From Desulfovibrio sp. (GTDB lineage: Bacteria > Desulfobacterota > Desulfovibrionia > Desulfovibrionales > Desulfovibrionaceae), in NCBI GenBank assembly GCA_016208105.1, contig JACQYS010000022.1:310001-374000 (forward strand): a DNA stretch of 64,000 bases, written 5' to 3'. The notes under the pieces were generated by a model. It searched no databases. It saw only the letters and a program-made list of their open reading frames with translations, and was not told the origin of the DNA. Position 1 is the first letter of the stretch, and the number at the start of each line of letters is the position of its first letter. Below are positions 15,610-24,257 of this stretch, in pieces. The position numbers and the translations under genes were made by a program.

Positions 15610-16884
15610 TCACCGGCCCCTGGGCGCGCCGCCCGGAGGGCCTCCGCTTGCGGGCGCCGACGATTTCTTGCCGCTTGAGGGCAAAAGAATCTGGGTGGCC
15701 ACTTTCTGGCCCTGGCTGAGCCCGGAGAGAACCTCGGTGTCGTGCAGTCCGGACAGGCCGAGTTCGGGCTGAACCCGCACGGCCTTGCCGCCTTCCACCA
15801 AGAAGACCGCCTGCTGGTTGTCCACCCATTTGAGCGCGGAATTGGGGATGACCAGCACCCCGGCCTTCTCCTGCACCACGATCTGGCACTGGGTGGTCAT
15901 CTCGGGCCTGAGCTTGGTGGCTTCCTCGGGGCTTAAGCGCACCAGGGCCTGATAGTAGACGATGTTGTCGCGGATTTCCGGCTGGGGGTAGATGGTGTCC
16001 ACATCGCCCTTGAAAACGGTGTCCGGGTAGGCGTCCACGCGAAAGTCCACGGGCATGTCCGGCTTCACCTGGCCCACGTCGGTCTCGTCCACGTAGATCC
16101 ACATCTCAAGGCGCGTTGGGTCGAGCACGGTGATGAGGTTGGCCACCTGCAATCCCGCGACCACGGTTTCACCCTGCTGGGTGGTCACCTGGCTCACCAC
16201 GCCGTTAATCGGCGTTACTATTTTCGTGTAGGTGATGCGGGTGTCGATGGTGGCCAGGGCCGCGTCCGATTCTTCCACGGCCTTTTCGGCCTTGATCTTT
16301 TCCTTCAAAAATTCCGTCTTGGTGAGGTCCAGGGTGGCTCTTCTGGCCCGGACGGTGTTTGCCGTTACCAGTTCCTCGCGCATGGCGGCTTCCTGGGTGT
16401 CGCGAGAGACCAGGTTCTGCTTGAGGAGCTGCGTCTGCCGGGCCGAGTTGGCCTTGGCGTAGTCGTGCTGGGCTTCGGCCAGCTTTAATTGCGCGTCGGC
16501 TTCGGCGATGCGCCTGGGGTAGACGTCGTCCACGCGCTGTTTCTCGGCCCGGGCTTTTTGCAGGGTGGCCTCTGCCTGGTCGCGCTGGGCCTGGAGCTCG
16601 CGGTCGTCGATGAGGGCGATGGTCTGCCCGGCCGTGACCAGGTCGCCGACGCGCACCCGCATCTCCTTTATGGTGCCGGTGGCCCTGGCTCCTATGCGCA
16701 CGATGGCCCCCACCTGGGCCTTCACGATGCCCGTGGCCTGGAGCACCTTGCGCACGTCTCCCGTCTTGACCTCGGCCGTGGCCAGAACCTTGGGTTCCTT
16801 GTCCCCCCCGCCTTGCTTGACGAACACAGCCACCGCGACAAGGGCCAGGGCAAGGCCCAGAATCCATTTCCAGCGTTTGCGCAT
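15610..16884 (-). CDS. HlyD/MacA-type periplasmic adaptor (membrane fusion protein)
   Basis: The 424-residue product has an N-terminal anchor helix (WILGLALALVAVAVFV), a biotinyl-lipoyl half (GARATGTIKEMRVRVGDLVTAGQTIALID), a long coiled-coil hairpin (about 95-215), the second lipoyl half (IVTPINGVVSQVTTQQGETV) and beta-barrel/membrane-proximal domains (about 250-390). The tail is Gly/Pro-rich. Such adaptors link an inner-membrane ABC or RND pump to an outer-membrane channel. The start lies 2 nt after the phosphohexomutase stop, so the two are cotranscribed. No pump is adjacent; the closest candidate is the MacB-like pair at 23.6-25.5 kb. The pairing with PMM hints at envelope glycan or lipid export but is not proof. 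Confidence 0.85.
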   Translation of the reverse strand: MRKRWKWILGLALALVAVAVFVKQGGGDKEPKVLATAEVKTGDVRKVLQATGIVKAQVGAIVRIGARATGTIKEMRVRVGDLVTAGQTIALIDDRELQAQRDQAEATLQKARAEKQRVDDVYPRRIAEADAQLKLAEAQHDYAKANSARQTQLLKQNLVSRDTQEAAMREELVTANTVRARRATLDLTKTEFLKEKIKAEKAVEESDAALATIDTRITYTKIVTPINGVVSQVTTQQGETVVAGLQVANLITVLDPTRLEMWIYVDETDVGQVKPDMPVDFRVDAYPDTVFKGDVDTIYPQPEIRDNIVYYQALVRLSPEEATKLRPEMTTQCQIVVQEKAGVLVIPNSALKWVDNQQAVFLVEGGKAVRVQPELGLSGLHDTEVLSGLSQGQKVATQILLPSSGKKSSAPASGGPPGGAPRGR

Positions 16885-16886
16885 GG

Positions 16887-18254
16887 TCAGCTCATTTCCT
16901 TGATCCAGGATCGCAGGGGCGTTTCGATGAGGGCGCGGATTTCATCGAGGCGTTTGGGGCTTTGCGCTTCGAAGCGAAGCACCAGCACTGGTTGGGTGTT
17001 GGAGGCCCGGATAAGCCCCCAGCCGTCGTCGAACACTATGCGAGCGCCGTCCACGTCGATCATCTCATACAGACCGCGAAAATGCTCCTGAGCCCTTTTG
17101 ACCACCTCGAACTTGATCTTCTCCGGACAGTCGAAGCGGATCTCCGGGGTGTTGTAGGTCTTAGGCCAGTCCGAAAGCAGGGTCCCGGCCGTCTTGTCCG
17201 GGTTGCGGTCCAGCACTTCCAGGAACCTGAGCGCCGCATAGGTGGCGTCGTCGTAGCCGAAGTAGCGGTCAGCGAAAAACATGTGCCCGCTCATTTCGCC
17301 CGCGAGCTTGGCCCCGGTTTCCTGCATGCGGGCCTTTATGAGTGAGTGCCCCGTGGCTCCCATCACCGGATTGCCGCCGTGGGCCGCGATGTCCTTGTAG
17401 GTCAGGTGCGAGCACTTCACCTCGCCGATGACCGTGGCCCCGGGGTGGTCCTTCAACACTTCGCGGGCGTAGATGGCCAGCAGCTGGTCGCCGAACATGA
17501 GCCTGCCGGTTTCGTCCACCACGCCCAGGCGGTCGCCGTCGCCGTCCAGGCCGATGCCGCAGGCGGCCCCCTCGGCCTTCACCCTGTCTATGAGCACGGT
17601 CATGTATTTCTCCACCACCGGGTCCGGGTGGTGGTTGGGGAAGGTTCCGTCCGGTTCGCAGAAAATGGGCACCACGTGGGCCCCGATGGCCTCTAACACG
17701 TCCACCGTGACCGGGCCGCCCGCGCCGTTGCCGCCGTCGACCACCACCTTCAGCGGACGCGAGAGCCTGGCCTGGGAGGAGAGGGCGGAAACATAGCTGG
17801 GCGTGATGTCGTGCTGGGTGATAAGCCCCTTGCCGCTGGGGAAATTTCCTTCGGCCATGATCCGGTAGAGGTCCTGGATCTCATCGCCATAGATTGTGGA
17901 CGGCCCGGCTATCACCTTGAATCCGTTGAACTCCGGCGGATTATGGCTGGCGGTGACCATCACCCCCGCGTTGACGTCCAGATGCTTGGCCGCGAAATAG
18001 CACACGGGGGTGGAGACCATGCCCACAAGAATGACGTCCACACCTGTTTCAGCCATTCCCTTGGCGAGGCGTACCTGATACTCAGGGGATGACAGCCGGG
18101 TGTCGTGGCCGATGACGGCTCGCGGAAAACCGTGTTTGAGGAAGTATGCGCCGCATGCGCGGCCGAAAACTTCCACCCATTCGGGATCAAAGTCCTTGTC
18201 CACGATCCCTCGGATGTCGTATGCACGAAAAATGTCTGGCGAGATGGGCTTCAT
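16887..18254 (-). CDS. Phosphomannomutase/phosphoglucomutase
   Basis: A 455-residue alpha-D-phosphohexomutase of the AlgC type, interconverting hexose 6- and 1-phosphates to supply nucleotide sugars for surface polysaccharide. Motifs in order: RAYDIRG near the start; TASHNP with the phosphoserine (about 105); DGDGDR, the Mg-binding loop (about 247); GEMSGH, sugar specificity (about 325); and RASNTQP, the phosphate-binding loop near the C-terminus. The start is ATG 18254; the frame runs on to 18335 but that extension is unsupported. It is divergent from hflK by only 36 bp. Confidence 0.92.
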   Translation of the reverse strand: MKPISPDIFRAYDIRGIVDKDFDPEWVEVFGRACGAYFLKHGFPRAVIGHDTRLSSPEYQVRLAKGMAETGVDVILVGMVSTPVCYFAAKHLDVNAGVMVTASHNPPEFNGFKVIAGPSTIYGDEIQDLYRIMAEGNFPSGKGLITQHDITPSYVSALSSQARLSRPLKVVVDGGNGAGGPVTVDVLEAIGAHVVPIFCEPDGTFPNHHPDPVVEKYMTVLIDRVKAEGAACGIGLDGDGDRLGVVDETGRLMFGDQLLAIYAREVLKDHPGATVIGEVKCSHLTYKDIAAHGGNPVMGATGHSLIKARMQETGAKLAGEMSGHMFFADRYFGYDDATYAALRFLEVLDRNPDKTAGTLLSDWPKTYNTPEIRFDCPEKIKFEVVKRAQEHFRGLYEMIDVDGARIVFDDGWGLIRASNTQPVLVLRFEAQSPKRLDEIRALIETPLRSWIKEMS

Positions 18255-18290
18255 GATTTCATCGTCCGTTTTGCACGGGAGAGTTACTGG

Positions 18291-19361
18291 ATGAACTGGG
18301 ATTGGGAAAAACTGCAGGACAAACGGCAGCGGCAATTCGGCTCGGGGCCTGATTTCAAGAACCTGGGCGATGAGTTCAAACGCTTAACCGATTTCAATTT
18401 CCGAGTCCCCGGCGGGCCGAAGTTGATTGCTATTGTCGTGGTAGTCTTATGGCTACTCTCGGGTATCTACATCGTCGAACCGGGCGAGGTCGGCGTGGTG
18501 AAGCGCTTCGGCGCCTATGACCGCACCACCGGGCCTGGGCCGCACTACCACATACCCTTTCCGGTGGAAAGCGTGCTGACCCCCAAGGTGGCGGAAATCC
18601 AAAAGGTGGAAATCGGTTATAAGACCATCGGCCAGAAACAGGATGGAGCCTTCCAGTACAAAGCCGTTCCCGAGGAAGCGCTCATGCTCACGGGCGACGA
18701 CAACATCGTGGATGTGCAGTTCATCGTGCAGTACCAGATCGGCGAGCCCGGCGAGTGGCTCTTCCGTATACAAGACCCGAGGGGAACCACGAAGGCGGCT
18801 GCCGAAGCGGCCATGCGCGAGGTCATCGGCAACAAGACCATCGACTCCGTGCTGACATCCGGAAAGCTCGAAATCCAGAACACCACCAAGGAACTCCTGC
18901 AGTCCATCCTGGACCGCTACAACTCCGGCGTCACGGTGGTGGCCGTGCAGCTCCAGGACGTGCACGCTCCCAAGGACGTCATGGAGGCGTTCAAGGACGT
19001 GGCCAGCGCCATGGAAGACAAGAACCGGGTGATAAACGAGGCCGAGGCCTACTCCAACGACATCATTCCCAAGGCCCGCGGCCAGGCGGCGTCCATGCTG
19101 AACGACGCCCAGGCCTACAAGGAATCCGTGGTGCGCAAGGCCAGGGGCGAAGCGGCCAGGTTCCTTTCCATTCTGGCCGAATACAACAAGGCCAAGGACA
19201 TCACCAAGGAACGCATGTTCATCGAGACCATGGAGACAATCTTCGCCAATCCCGAGCTTGAGAAGATCATCCTGTCGGACGAGGCGCTCAAGCATGCCGT
19301 GCCCTACCTCCCCCTGGACCGCCAGGGCCGTGTGAAAGCCGGCGACAAGGGAGGGAAATAG
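18291..19361 (+). CDS. hflK: FtsH protease modulator HflK
   Basis: A 356-residue SPFH/band 7 protein. The canonical HflK start (MNWDWEKLQ), a single transmembrane helix (about 45-65, LIAIVVVVLWLLSGIYIV), then the SPFH domain (VEPGEVGVVKRFGAYDRTTGPGPHYHIPFP) and a long coiled-coil region with an EAEAYSNDIIPKARGQA segment. HflK and HflC form a large cage around the membrane protease FtsH, facing the periplasm, and limit its access to membrane proteins. hflC begins 2 nt after the stop. The start ATG has GGGAG upstream. Confidence 0.93.
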   Translation: MNWDWEKLQDKRQRQFGSGPDFKNLGDEFKRLTDFNFRVPGGPKLIAIVVVVLWLLSGIYIVEPGEVGVVKRFGAYDRTTGPGPHYHIPFPVESVLTPKVAEIQKVEIGYKTIGQKQDGAFQYKAVPEEALMLTGDDNIVDVQFIVQYQIGEPGEWLFRIQDPRGTTKAAAEAAMREVIGNKTIDSVLTSGKLEIQNTTKELLQSILDRYNSGVTVVAVQLQDVHAPKDVMEAFKDVASAMEDKNRVINEAEAYSNDIIPKARGQAASMLNDAQAYKESVVRKARGEAARFLSILAEYNKAKDITKERMFIETMETIFANPELEKIILSDEALKHAVPYLPLDRQGRVKAGDKGGK

Positions 19362-19363
19362 CC

Positions 19364-20209
19364 ATGCGCAGAATAGTCATTCTCGCCCTGTCGGGCCTGG
19401 TCGCGGCAATCCTGGTCATGCAGTCCATGTTCACCGTGGACGAAACCCAGCAGGCCATCGTCCTGCAACTGGGCAAGCCCATAGGCGGCACCCTGGGGCC
19501 TGGGCTGCACTTCAAGCTGCCCTTCATCCAGAACGTGGTCTACATCGATTCGCGGGTCTTGAACTACGAGGCCAACCCCGCCGAGGTGCTCACCAAGGAG
19601 AAGAAGGCCCTGGTGGTGGACAACTACGCTAAGTGGCGCATCGTGGACCCGCTGCTTTACTACCGCACGCTGCGCACCGAAGGACGGGCCAAGGCCCGCC
19701 TGGACGACCTCATCTACGCCGAAGTCCGTGTGGCCATCGGCAGCTATTCCATGGAGGAGGTGGTCTCTTCGCGCCGGGCCGAAATCATGGCCATCGTCAC
19801 CAGCAACGTGAACGAGACCGTGAAGAACTTCGGGTTGCAGATCATGGACGTGCGCGTCAAACGCACGGACCTTCCGGCCCAGAACGAGAAGGCCATCTTC
19901 GGGCGCATGAAGGCCGAACGCGAGCGCCAGGCCAAGCTCTACCGCTCCGAGGGCCAGGAGGAGTCGGCCAAGATCAAGTCCGGATCGGACAGGGAGCGGA
20001 CAGTGCTTTTGGCCGAGGCCCAGCGTGAGTCCGAGGTCCTGCGCGGCCAGGGCGACGCCGAGGCCACCAAGACCTACGCCGAGTCCCTGGGCCAGTCTCC
20101 CGAGTTCTACAGCTTCATGCGCAGCATGGAGGCCTACAAGAAATCCCTGCACGACAACGGCAGGGTGATCATGACCCCGGGCTCCGGCTTCATGCGCTAC
20201 ATCAAATAG
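19364..20209 (+). CDS. hflC: FtsH protease modulator HflC
   Basis: A 281-residue partner of HflK with an N-terminal anchor helix (VILALSGLVAAILVMQSMF), then the SPFH domain (FTVDETQQAIVLQLGKPIG, GPGLHFKLPF). The HflC feature FGRMKAERERQAKLYRSEGQEE is present, followed by a coiled coil and the C-terminal segment YAESLGQSPEFYSFMRSMEAYKKSL. Length and order are standard. It is the second gene of the hflKC operon, which ends at the terminator at 20234-20268. Confidence 0.94.
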   Translation: MRRIVILALSGLVAAILVMQSMFTVDETQQAIVLQLGKPIGGTLGPGLHFKLPFIQNVVYIDSRVLNYEANPAEVLTKEKKALVVDNYAKWRIVDPLLYYRTLRTEGRAKARLDDLIYAEVRVAIGSYSMEEVVSSRRAEIMAIVTSNVNETVKNFGLQIMDVRVKRTDLPAQNEKAIFGRMKAERERQAKLYRSEGQEESAKIKSGSDRERTVLLAEAQRESEVLRGQGDAEATKTYAESLGQSPEFYSFMRSMEAYKKSLHDNGRVIMTPGSGFMRYIK

Positions 20210-20233
20210 CGATTGAGCTTGCCCCTTGATCGG

Positions 20234-20268
20234 AAAAACGCGGGAGCTTTTTGTCTCCCGCGTTTTTT
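20234..20268 (+). terminator. Intrinsic terminator of hflKC
   Basis: An AACGCGGGAG / CTCCCGCGTT stem around an 8-nt loop, ending in a run of six T residues, 25 bp after the hflC stop. Confidence 0.9.
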
Positions 20269-20458
20269 GTTGCCTTTGTCACTGAATTTATTGATGAAAA
20301 AGATAAGTTTCCGCGCGTTGGCCGTTCAGGCTCGCTCCACCTCATGTATAAAATAATGGAGAGTGTCAGTGCATCGCTTGCCAAAGGATTTGGCTGGGTG
20401 TATCCGATCGAGACCTCCCGTGAGGCGCTACCTCACGCCGAATTTCTTGAGGAGTACG

Positions 20459-20779
20459 ATGCGGATCTTCAACTTCAAGCTCATCCTCCTTGTGGGACTT
20501 TTTGTGGCTCTGGTCGTCAAGGGCGGACAACTCTGTTCTCCTGACGGCGTTCAGGCCATGCCCAACCTGGTTGTGAAAGAGCGTGTGGCTCCGGTGGAAC
20601 CGCTGCCCATCCGCTCTGTTGAAGAGGACTTCCGAGGGGTGAGCCCGCTTCCCGCTCTCACCGATATCACCCCTTCCGCAAGGAAGGTGGACAAGCCAGC
20701 CAAGAAGCTCACGCGTAAAGTGTCGAAACCGAGTACATCGGCAAAAGACACCTCAAAAAAATCACCCGGCAAAAGCTGA
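20459..20779 (+). CDS. Small exported or membrane-anchored Lys-rich protein
   Basis: The 106-residue product starts at ATG 20459 with GGAG six bases upstream. MRIFNFKLILLVGLFVALVV forms one N-terminal hydrophobic helix (signal peptide or anchor). It is followed by a neutral linker and a C-terminal tail very rich in Lys, Ser and Thr (KLTRKVSKPSTSAKDTSKK). No family is recognised. The basic tail could bind nucleic acid, anionic lipid or peptidoglycan. It lies between hflKC and secF and is transcribed with neither for certain. Confidence 0.6.
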   Translation: MRIFNFKLILLVGLFVALVVKGGQLCSPDGVQAMPNLVVKERVAPVEPLPIRSVEEDFRGVSPLPALTDITPSARKVDKPAKKLTRKVSKPSTSAKDTSKKSPGKS

Positions 20780-21013
20780 GCTGGCAGGCGCCCGTGGCGC
20801 TGCTCCCGTGTCTGGCGCTTCAGCGCGGCATTGCCGGCGCGGATGTGCGCCGCATGCATCCCCGGGCGGATTTGCCTTGGTATGCCCGCCCGGCGAATGG
20901 CATCCGCATTGACGGGCGGGGCGGCCCTTCCAAGGCTTGACAACACTCGCGAAAAGGCCGATTTCACTCCACTTGCGCCGCTTCAGGCGCCACTTTCCGT
21001 TTTGGGGGAATCC

Positions 21014-22102
21014 ATGGGATTTGAGCTCATCAAGCCGAACGTCAACTTCGATTTTCTCGGCTACCGCAAGTACGCCTACATACTCTCGGCCCTGCTGGTG
21101 CTGGCCGGAATCGCATCCCTGGTGATCAAGGGCGGACCACGCTACGGCGTGGATTTCGCCGGCGGCATGACCATCCAGCTCAAATTCGCCAAGACGGTCA
21201 CCCCGGACGAAATCAAGAAGCCCCTGGACTCCGCCGGGCTTCCCCACCTCACGGTGCAGCGCATGGGCCAGGACAAGGATAACTCCTTTCTGATAAGCGC
21301 CTCCGAAAAGGGCGAGCCCCTGGAACAGGTGCGCGTGAAGGTCGACCAGGCTCTGAAGGCCAGCATGGGCGAGGGCGCGTTTGAAGTGCAGCGTCTGGAA
21401 GTGGTCGGACCCAAGGTGGGCGAGGACCTGAAAGCAGGGGCGCTCAACGCCATATTTTGGGCCGTGCTCCTCATTGCCGTCTACATTTCATGGCGGTTCG
21501 AGCAACGCGGGCTGGTGGCCGCGATTTCCATGGCCGCGGGTCTGGGCGTTGGCGTCTGGGCCTTTCGGCAGTTGGGCCTTTCCTCCGGCTATTTGATCAT
21601 CGGGGCGATGGCCATCACCCTCATCTTGTGCTGGGTGCTCAAGCTCAAGTTCGCCCTAGGCGCGCTGGTGGCGGACATCCACGACATCGTGCTCACCATC
21701 GGCTTCTTCTCCATTTTCGACCTGGAGTTCGACCTGACCGTGGTGGCGGCGCTGCTGACCATTCTTGGCTACTCGCTTAACGACACCATCATCGTGTACG
21801 ACCGCATCCGCGAACGCCTGCACGGCTCCAAGGATGAACCGTTGATCTCGCTTATTAACAGCGCCGTGAACCAGACCCTTTCGCGCACCATGCTCACCTC
21901 GCTCATCACCCTGTTCACGGTGGTCGCCCTTTTCCTCTTCGGCGGCAGCGTGCTCAGAGATTTCGCCCTGGCCATGATCATCGGCGTGGTCACCGGCACC
22001 TATTCCTCGGTCTTCATAGCCAGTCCGATTCTGGCGGACCTGGGGTCGGGTCTTGACTCGCTTCAGCAGGACGAACCACAGCTCAAGGGCGGAAAGGCGT
22101 GA
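21014..22102 (+). CDS. secF: Protein-export membrane protein SecF
   Basis: The 362-residue product starts at ATG 21014 after GGGGGAA. It has the SecF layout: first helix (about 20-40), periplasmic domain opening GPRYGVDFAGGMTIQLKF, then a five-helix RND-like bundle containing ALVADIHDIVLTIGFF and SLNDTIIVYDRIRE. SecF works with SecD to pull preproteins across the membrane using the proton gradient. Normally secD (and yajC) is directly upstream; here a small unrelated gene and 230 bp of non-coding DNA precede it. tatC follows with a 4-nt overlap. A longer upstream frame (from 20831) is not convincing. Confidence 0.93.
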   Translation: MGFELIKPNVNFDFLGYRKYAYILSALLVLAGIASLVIKGGPRYGVDFAGGMTIQLKFAKTVTPDEIKKPLDSAGLPHLTVQRMGQDKDNSFLISASEKGEPLEQVRVKVDQALKASMGEGAFEVQRLEVVGPKVGEDLKAGALNAIFWAVLLIAVYISWRFEQRGLVAAISMAAGLGVGVWAFRQLGLSSGYLIIGAMAITLILCWVLKLKFALGALVADIHDIVLTIGFFSIFDLEFDLTVVAALLTILGYSLNDTIIVYDRIRERLHGSKDEPLISLINSAVNQTLSRTMLTSLITLFTVVALFLFGGSVLRDFALAMIIGVVTGTYSSVFIASPILADLGSGLDSLQQDEPQLKGGKA

Positions 22103-23418
22103 GCGCAGCCCCCGGATCGGTTGGGCCCGGGCATGAAATGAGCCTCCTGGAACACCTGGAAGAGCTCCGTTCGCGCCTGACGCGCGCGATCCTTGCGGCC
22201 CTGGTGGGCTTCGGGATCAGCTTCGCCTTTGCCGAGCGCATCCTGGAGATTCTGCTCCACCCGTTGAAGACTGTTCTGCCTCCCAAGAGCGAGCTTATCA
22301 CCACCGCCCTGACCGAAGGGTTCTTCATCTCCATGAAGGCCGCTTTTGTGGCGGGCATTTTCCTGGTAAGCCCCTATATTTTTTACCAGATATGGAGTTT
22401 TATAGCGCCCGGGCTCTATGAGAACGAGCGCAAGCTGGCCATTCCCGTGGCCTTCTTCACCGCGCTCTGCTTCGTATCCGGGGCCTGCTTCGGCTACTTC
22501 GTGGTCTTTCCCTACGGTTTCACCTTCCTGGCCAACTATGCGGCGGACGTTGTCACGCTCATGCCCAAGCTCTCAGAATACTATTCGTTCTGCATGGGGC
22601 TTCTGTTCGCCTTCGGCATCATCTTCGAGATGCCGGTGTTCATCTTCTTCCTGGCCCGGCTCGGCGTTGTGGATCACATCTGGCTCAGGAAAAAGCGCCG
22701 ATGGGCCATCGTGGTCTTTTTCATCGTGGCCGCGATTCTCACTCCCACTCCGGACGCAGTGAACCAGATTCTCATGGCCGCCCCCATGGTGGTTCTCTAC
22801 GAAGTGAGCATCTGGGTGGCCTATTTCTTCGGCAAGAAAAAGTCCGCTGACGAGAACCTGCCCGCCGTCCCCGAAGATGGGGCCGGGGAGGGCGGAACTC
22901 CGGATGATGCCGGCCCGGGCGGTGCTTCCGGAACGGCCCCGCCGTCCGACGCGGCCCTTGATGAAGCCCATGCCTCGGAAAATCCTGGTGGCGATGCAGG
23001 GAGCACACCCGCTGTGGATGCTCCGGCTGACCCGCACGAGGCCGAGCGCGAAGCCCACGAGCAGGCGGCCCTGGGGCACGACCTTGAGAAGGGAAGTGCA
23101 CCCCAGGATGCACCTGTCCAGGATGCGGCTCTTGAGGCCGCTCCCGCTCAGCAGGCCGCCGGCGCATCTGTTCCCGAGGCAACACCGGCTTTGGAACCCG
23201 CTGCTGAGGCCCAGGACAAGGCTCAGGCCGCCGCCCCGGCGGCGTGCGGCGAGGCCGCAGTGTTCACCGAAACTCCGGCCAGCTCTGAAACGGGATCGGG
23301 CCAGCCCGCTCCCGCCGTGGAGGGTGCTCCGGTTGGCGCCACTGGCGGAGTGGATGACAAAGCGGACCAGGGCGTCCACAAGGGCGACCCGAAAGCTGCC
23401 GGCGACGTAAAGAACTAG
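22099..23418 (+). CDS. tatC: TatC twin-arginine translocase subunit with long acidic tail
   Basis: The 439-residue product has the TatC core in about the first 255: MSLLEHLEELRSRL (the N-terminal motif that binds the signal peptide), six transmembrane helices, FSPYIFYQIW-like first-loop region (LVSPYIFYQIWSFIAPGLY) and the LTPTPDAVNQ segment before the last helix pair. TatC recognises twin-arginine signal peptides of folded proteins. About 185 extra C-terminal residues are low-complexity, rich in Ala, Pro, Glu and Asp, and lack homology I can see; normal TatC is about 250 residues. The start is GTG 22099 overlapping the secF stop; ATG 22138 is an alternative. A probable client, the DUF1501 protein, is in this window. 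Confidence 0.9.
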   Translation: MSAAPGSVGPGHEMSLLEHLEELRSRLTRAILAALVGFGISFAFAERILEILLHPLKTVLPPKSELITTALTEGFFISMKAAFVAGIFLVSPYIFYQIWSFIAPGLYENERKLAIPVAFFTALCFVSGACFGYFVVFPYGFTFLANYAADVVTLMPKLSEYYSFCMGLLFAFGIIFEMPVFIFFLARLGVVDHIWLRKKRRWAIVVFFIVAAILTPTPDAVNQILMAAPMVVLYEVSIWVAYFFGKKKSADENLPAVPEDGAGEGGTPDDAGPGGASGTAPPSDAALDEAHASENPGGDAGSTPAVDAPADPHEAEREAHEQAALGHDLEKGSAPQDAPVQDAALEAAPAQQAAGASVPEATPALEPAAEAQDKAQAAAPAACGEAAVFTETPASSETGSGQPAPAVEGAPVGATGGVDDKADQGVHKGDPKAAGDVKN

Positions 23419-23449
23419 CTGATTGAAATTATCTGTCCATTTTGAAGAG

Positions 23450-23510
23450 ACCCGCCAGGATTCGGAGAGCACCGTGCTGTTCCGGTTCCCGGCGGGTTTC
23501 TTGGTTTTTC
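23450..23510 (+). terminator. Terminator of secF-tatC
   Basis: ACCCGCC (23450-23456) pairs with GGCGGGT (23491-23497), with further pairing inside the arm. A T-rich tail ending in TTTTT follows the stem. Confidence 0.6.
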
Positions 23511-23563
23511 GGCAATCAAGAGGCTCGACCTAATCTCCGCTCTCTGGCATTCTCCCGCCTGCA

Positions 23564-24238
23564 ATGAACAGCATTCCCTTGATTCGTCTCGAAAACATCG
23601 CCAAGTCCTATTCCCAAGGCGATATGAACACCCAGGTGCTCAAGGGGATAAACCTCACCATCGATGCCGGGGAGTTCGTGGCTCTCCAGGGCCCCTCCGG
23701 TTCCGGCAAGTCCACTCTTCTGCACATCATCGGCCTCTTGGACCGTGCATCCTCCGGGCAGTATTTCCTTCGCGGCCAGGATGTTTCGGAACTTACCGAC
23801 GACGCCCTCTCGGACCTGCGCAACAGGGCCATCGGCTTCGTGTTCCAGAGCTTCTACCTCATTCCCTATGCCACCGCCCTGGACAACGTCATGCTGCCCG
23901 GGCTCTACAGCGACACGCCCCAGGCCGAGCTGCGCGAAAGGGCGCAGACGCTTCTTGGCCAGGTGGGCCTGGCCGACCGCATGCGCCACAAACCTTCCCA
24001 GCTCTCCGGCGGCCAGCAGCAGCGCGTGGCCCTGGCCCGGGCCATGCTCAACAACCCGGACCTCATCCTGGCTGACGAACCCACCGGACAGCTCGATTCC
24101 AAAACCTCAGCGGAAATCATGAACCTCTTCGCCGAGGTCAATGCCCTGGGCAAGACCATCATCGTCGTCACCCACGACGAGGAGACCGCCAGCTATGCCA
24201 AACGCCGCGTCCTGGTCCTGGACGGCACTGTCGCATGA
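23564..24238 (+). CDS. MacB/LolD-type ABC transporter ATPase
   Basis: The 224-residue ATPase has Walker [11 protein letters not shown]-loop [10 protein letters not shown], signature LSGGQQQR, Walker [13 protein letters not shown] and switch His in VTHDEE. The order and short length match the LolD/FtsE/MacB mechanotransmission class, which pairs with FtsX-fold permeases and extracts lipoproteins or moves periplasmic substrates. The permease gene begins 19 nt downstream. An HlyD-type adaptor that could complete a tripartite pump is found 7 kb away (15.6 kb), not in this operon. Confidence 0.88.
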   Translation: MNSIPLIRLENIAKSYSQGDMNTQVLKGINLTIDAGEFVALQGPSGSGKSTLLHIIGLLDRASSGQYFLRGQDVSELTDDALSDLRNRAIGFVFQSFYLIPYATALDNVMLPGLYSDTPQAELRERAQTLLGQVGLADRMRHKPSQLSGGQQQRVALARAMLNNPDLILADEPTGQLDSKTSAEIMNLFAEVNALGKTIIVVTHDEETASYAKRRVLVLDGTVA

Positions 24239-24257
24239 CGCGGCGCGCCGGGCCAAG

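Noticed and set aside
20831-21013. N-terminal extension of SecF by 61 residues
   Set aside because: The sequence lacks a ribosome site and resembles translated non-coding DNA; ATG 21014 with GGGGGAA begins the normal SecF sequence.
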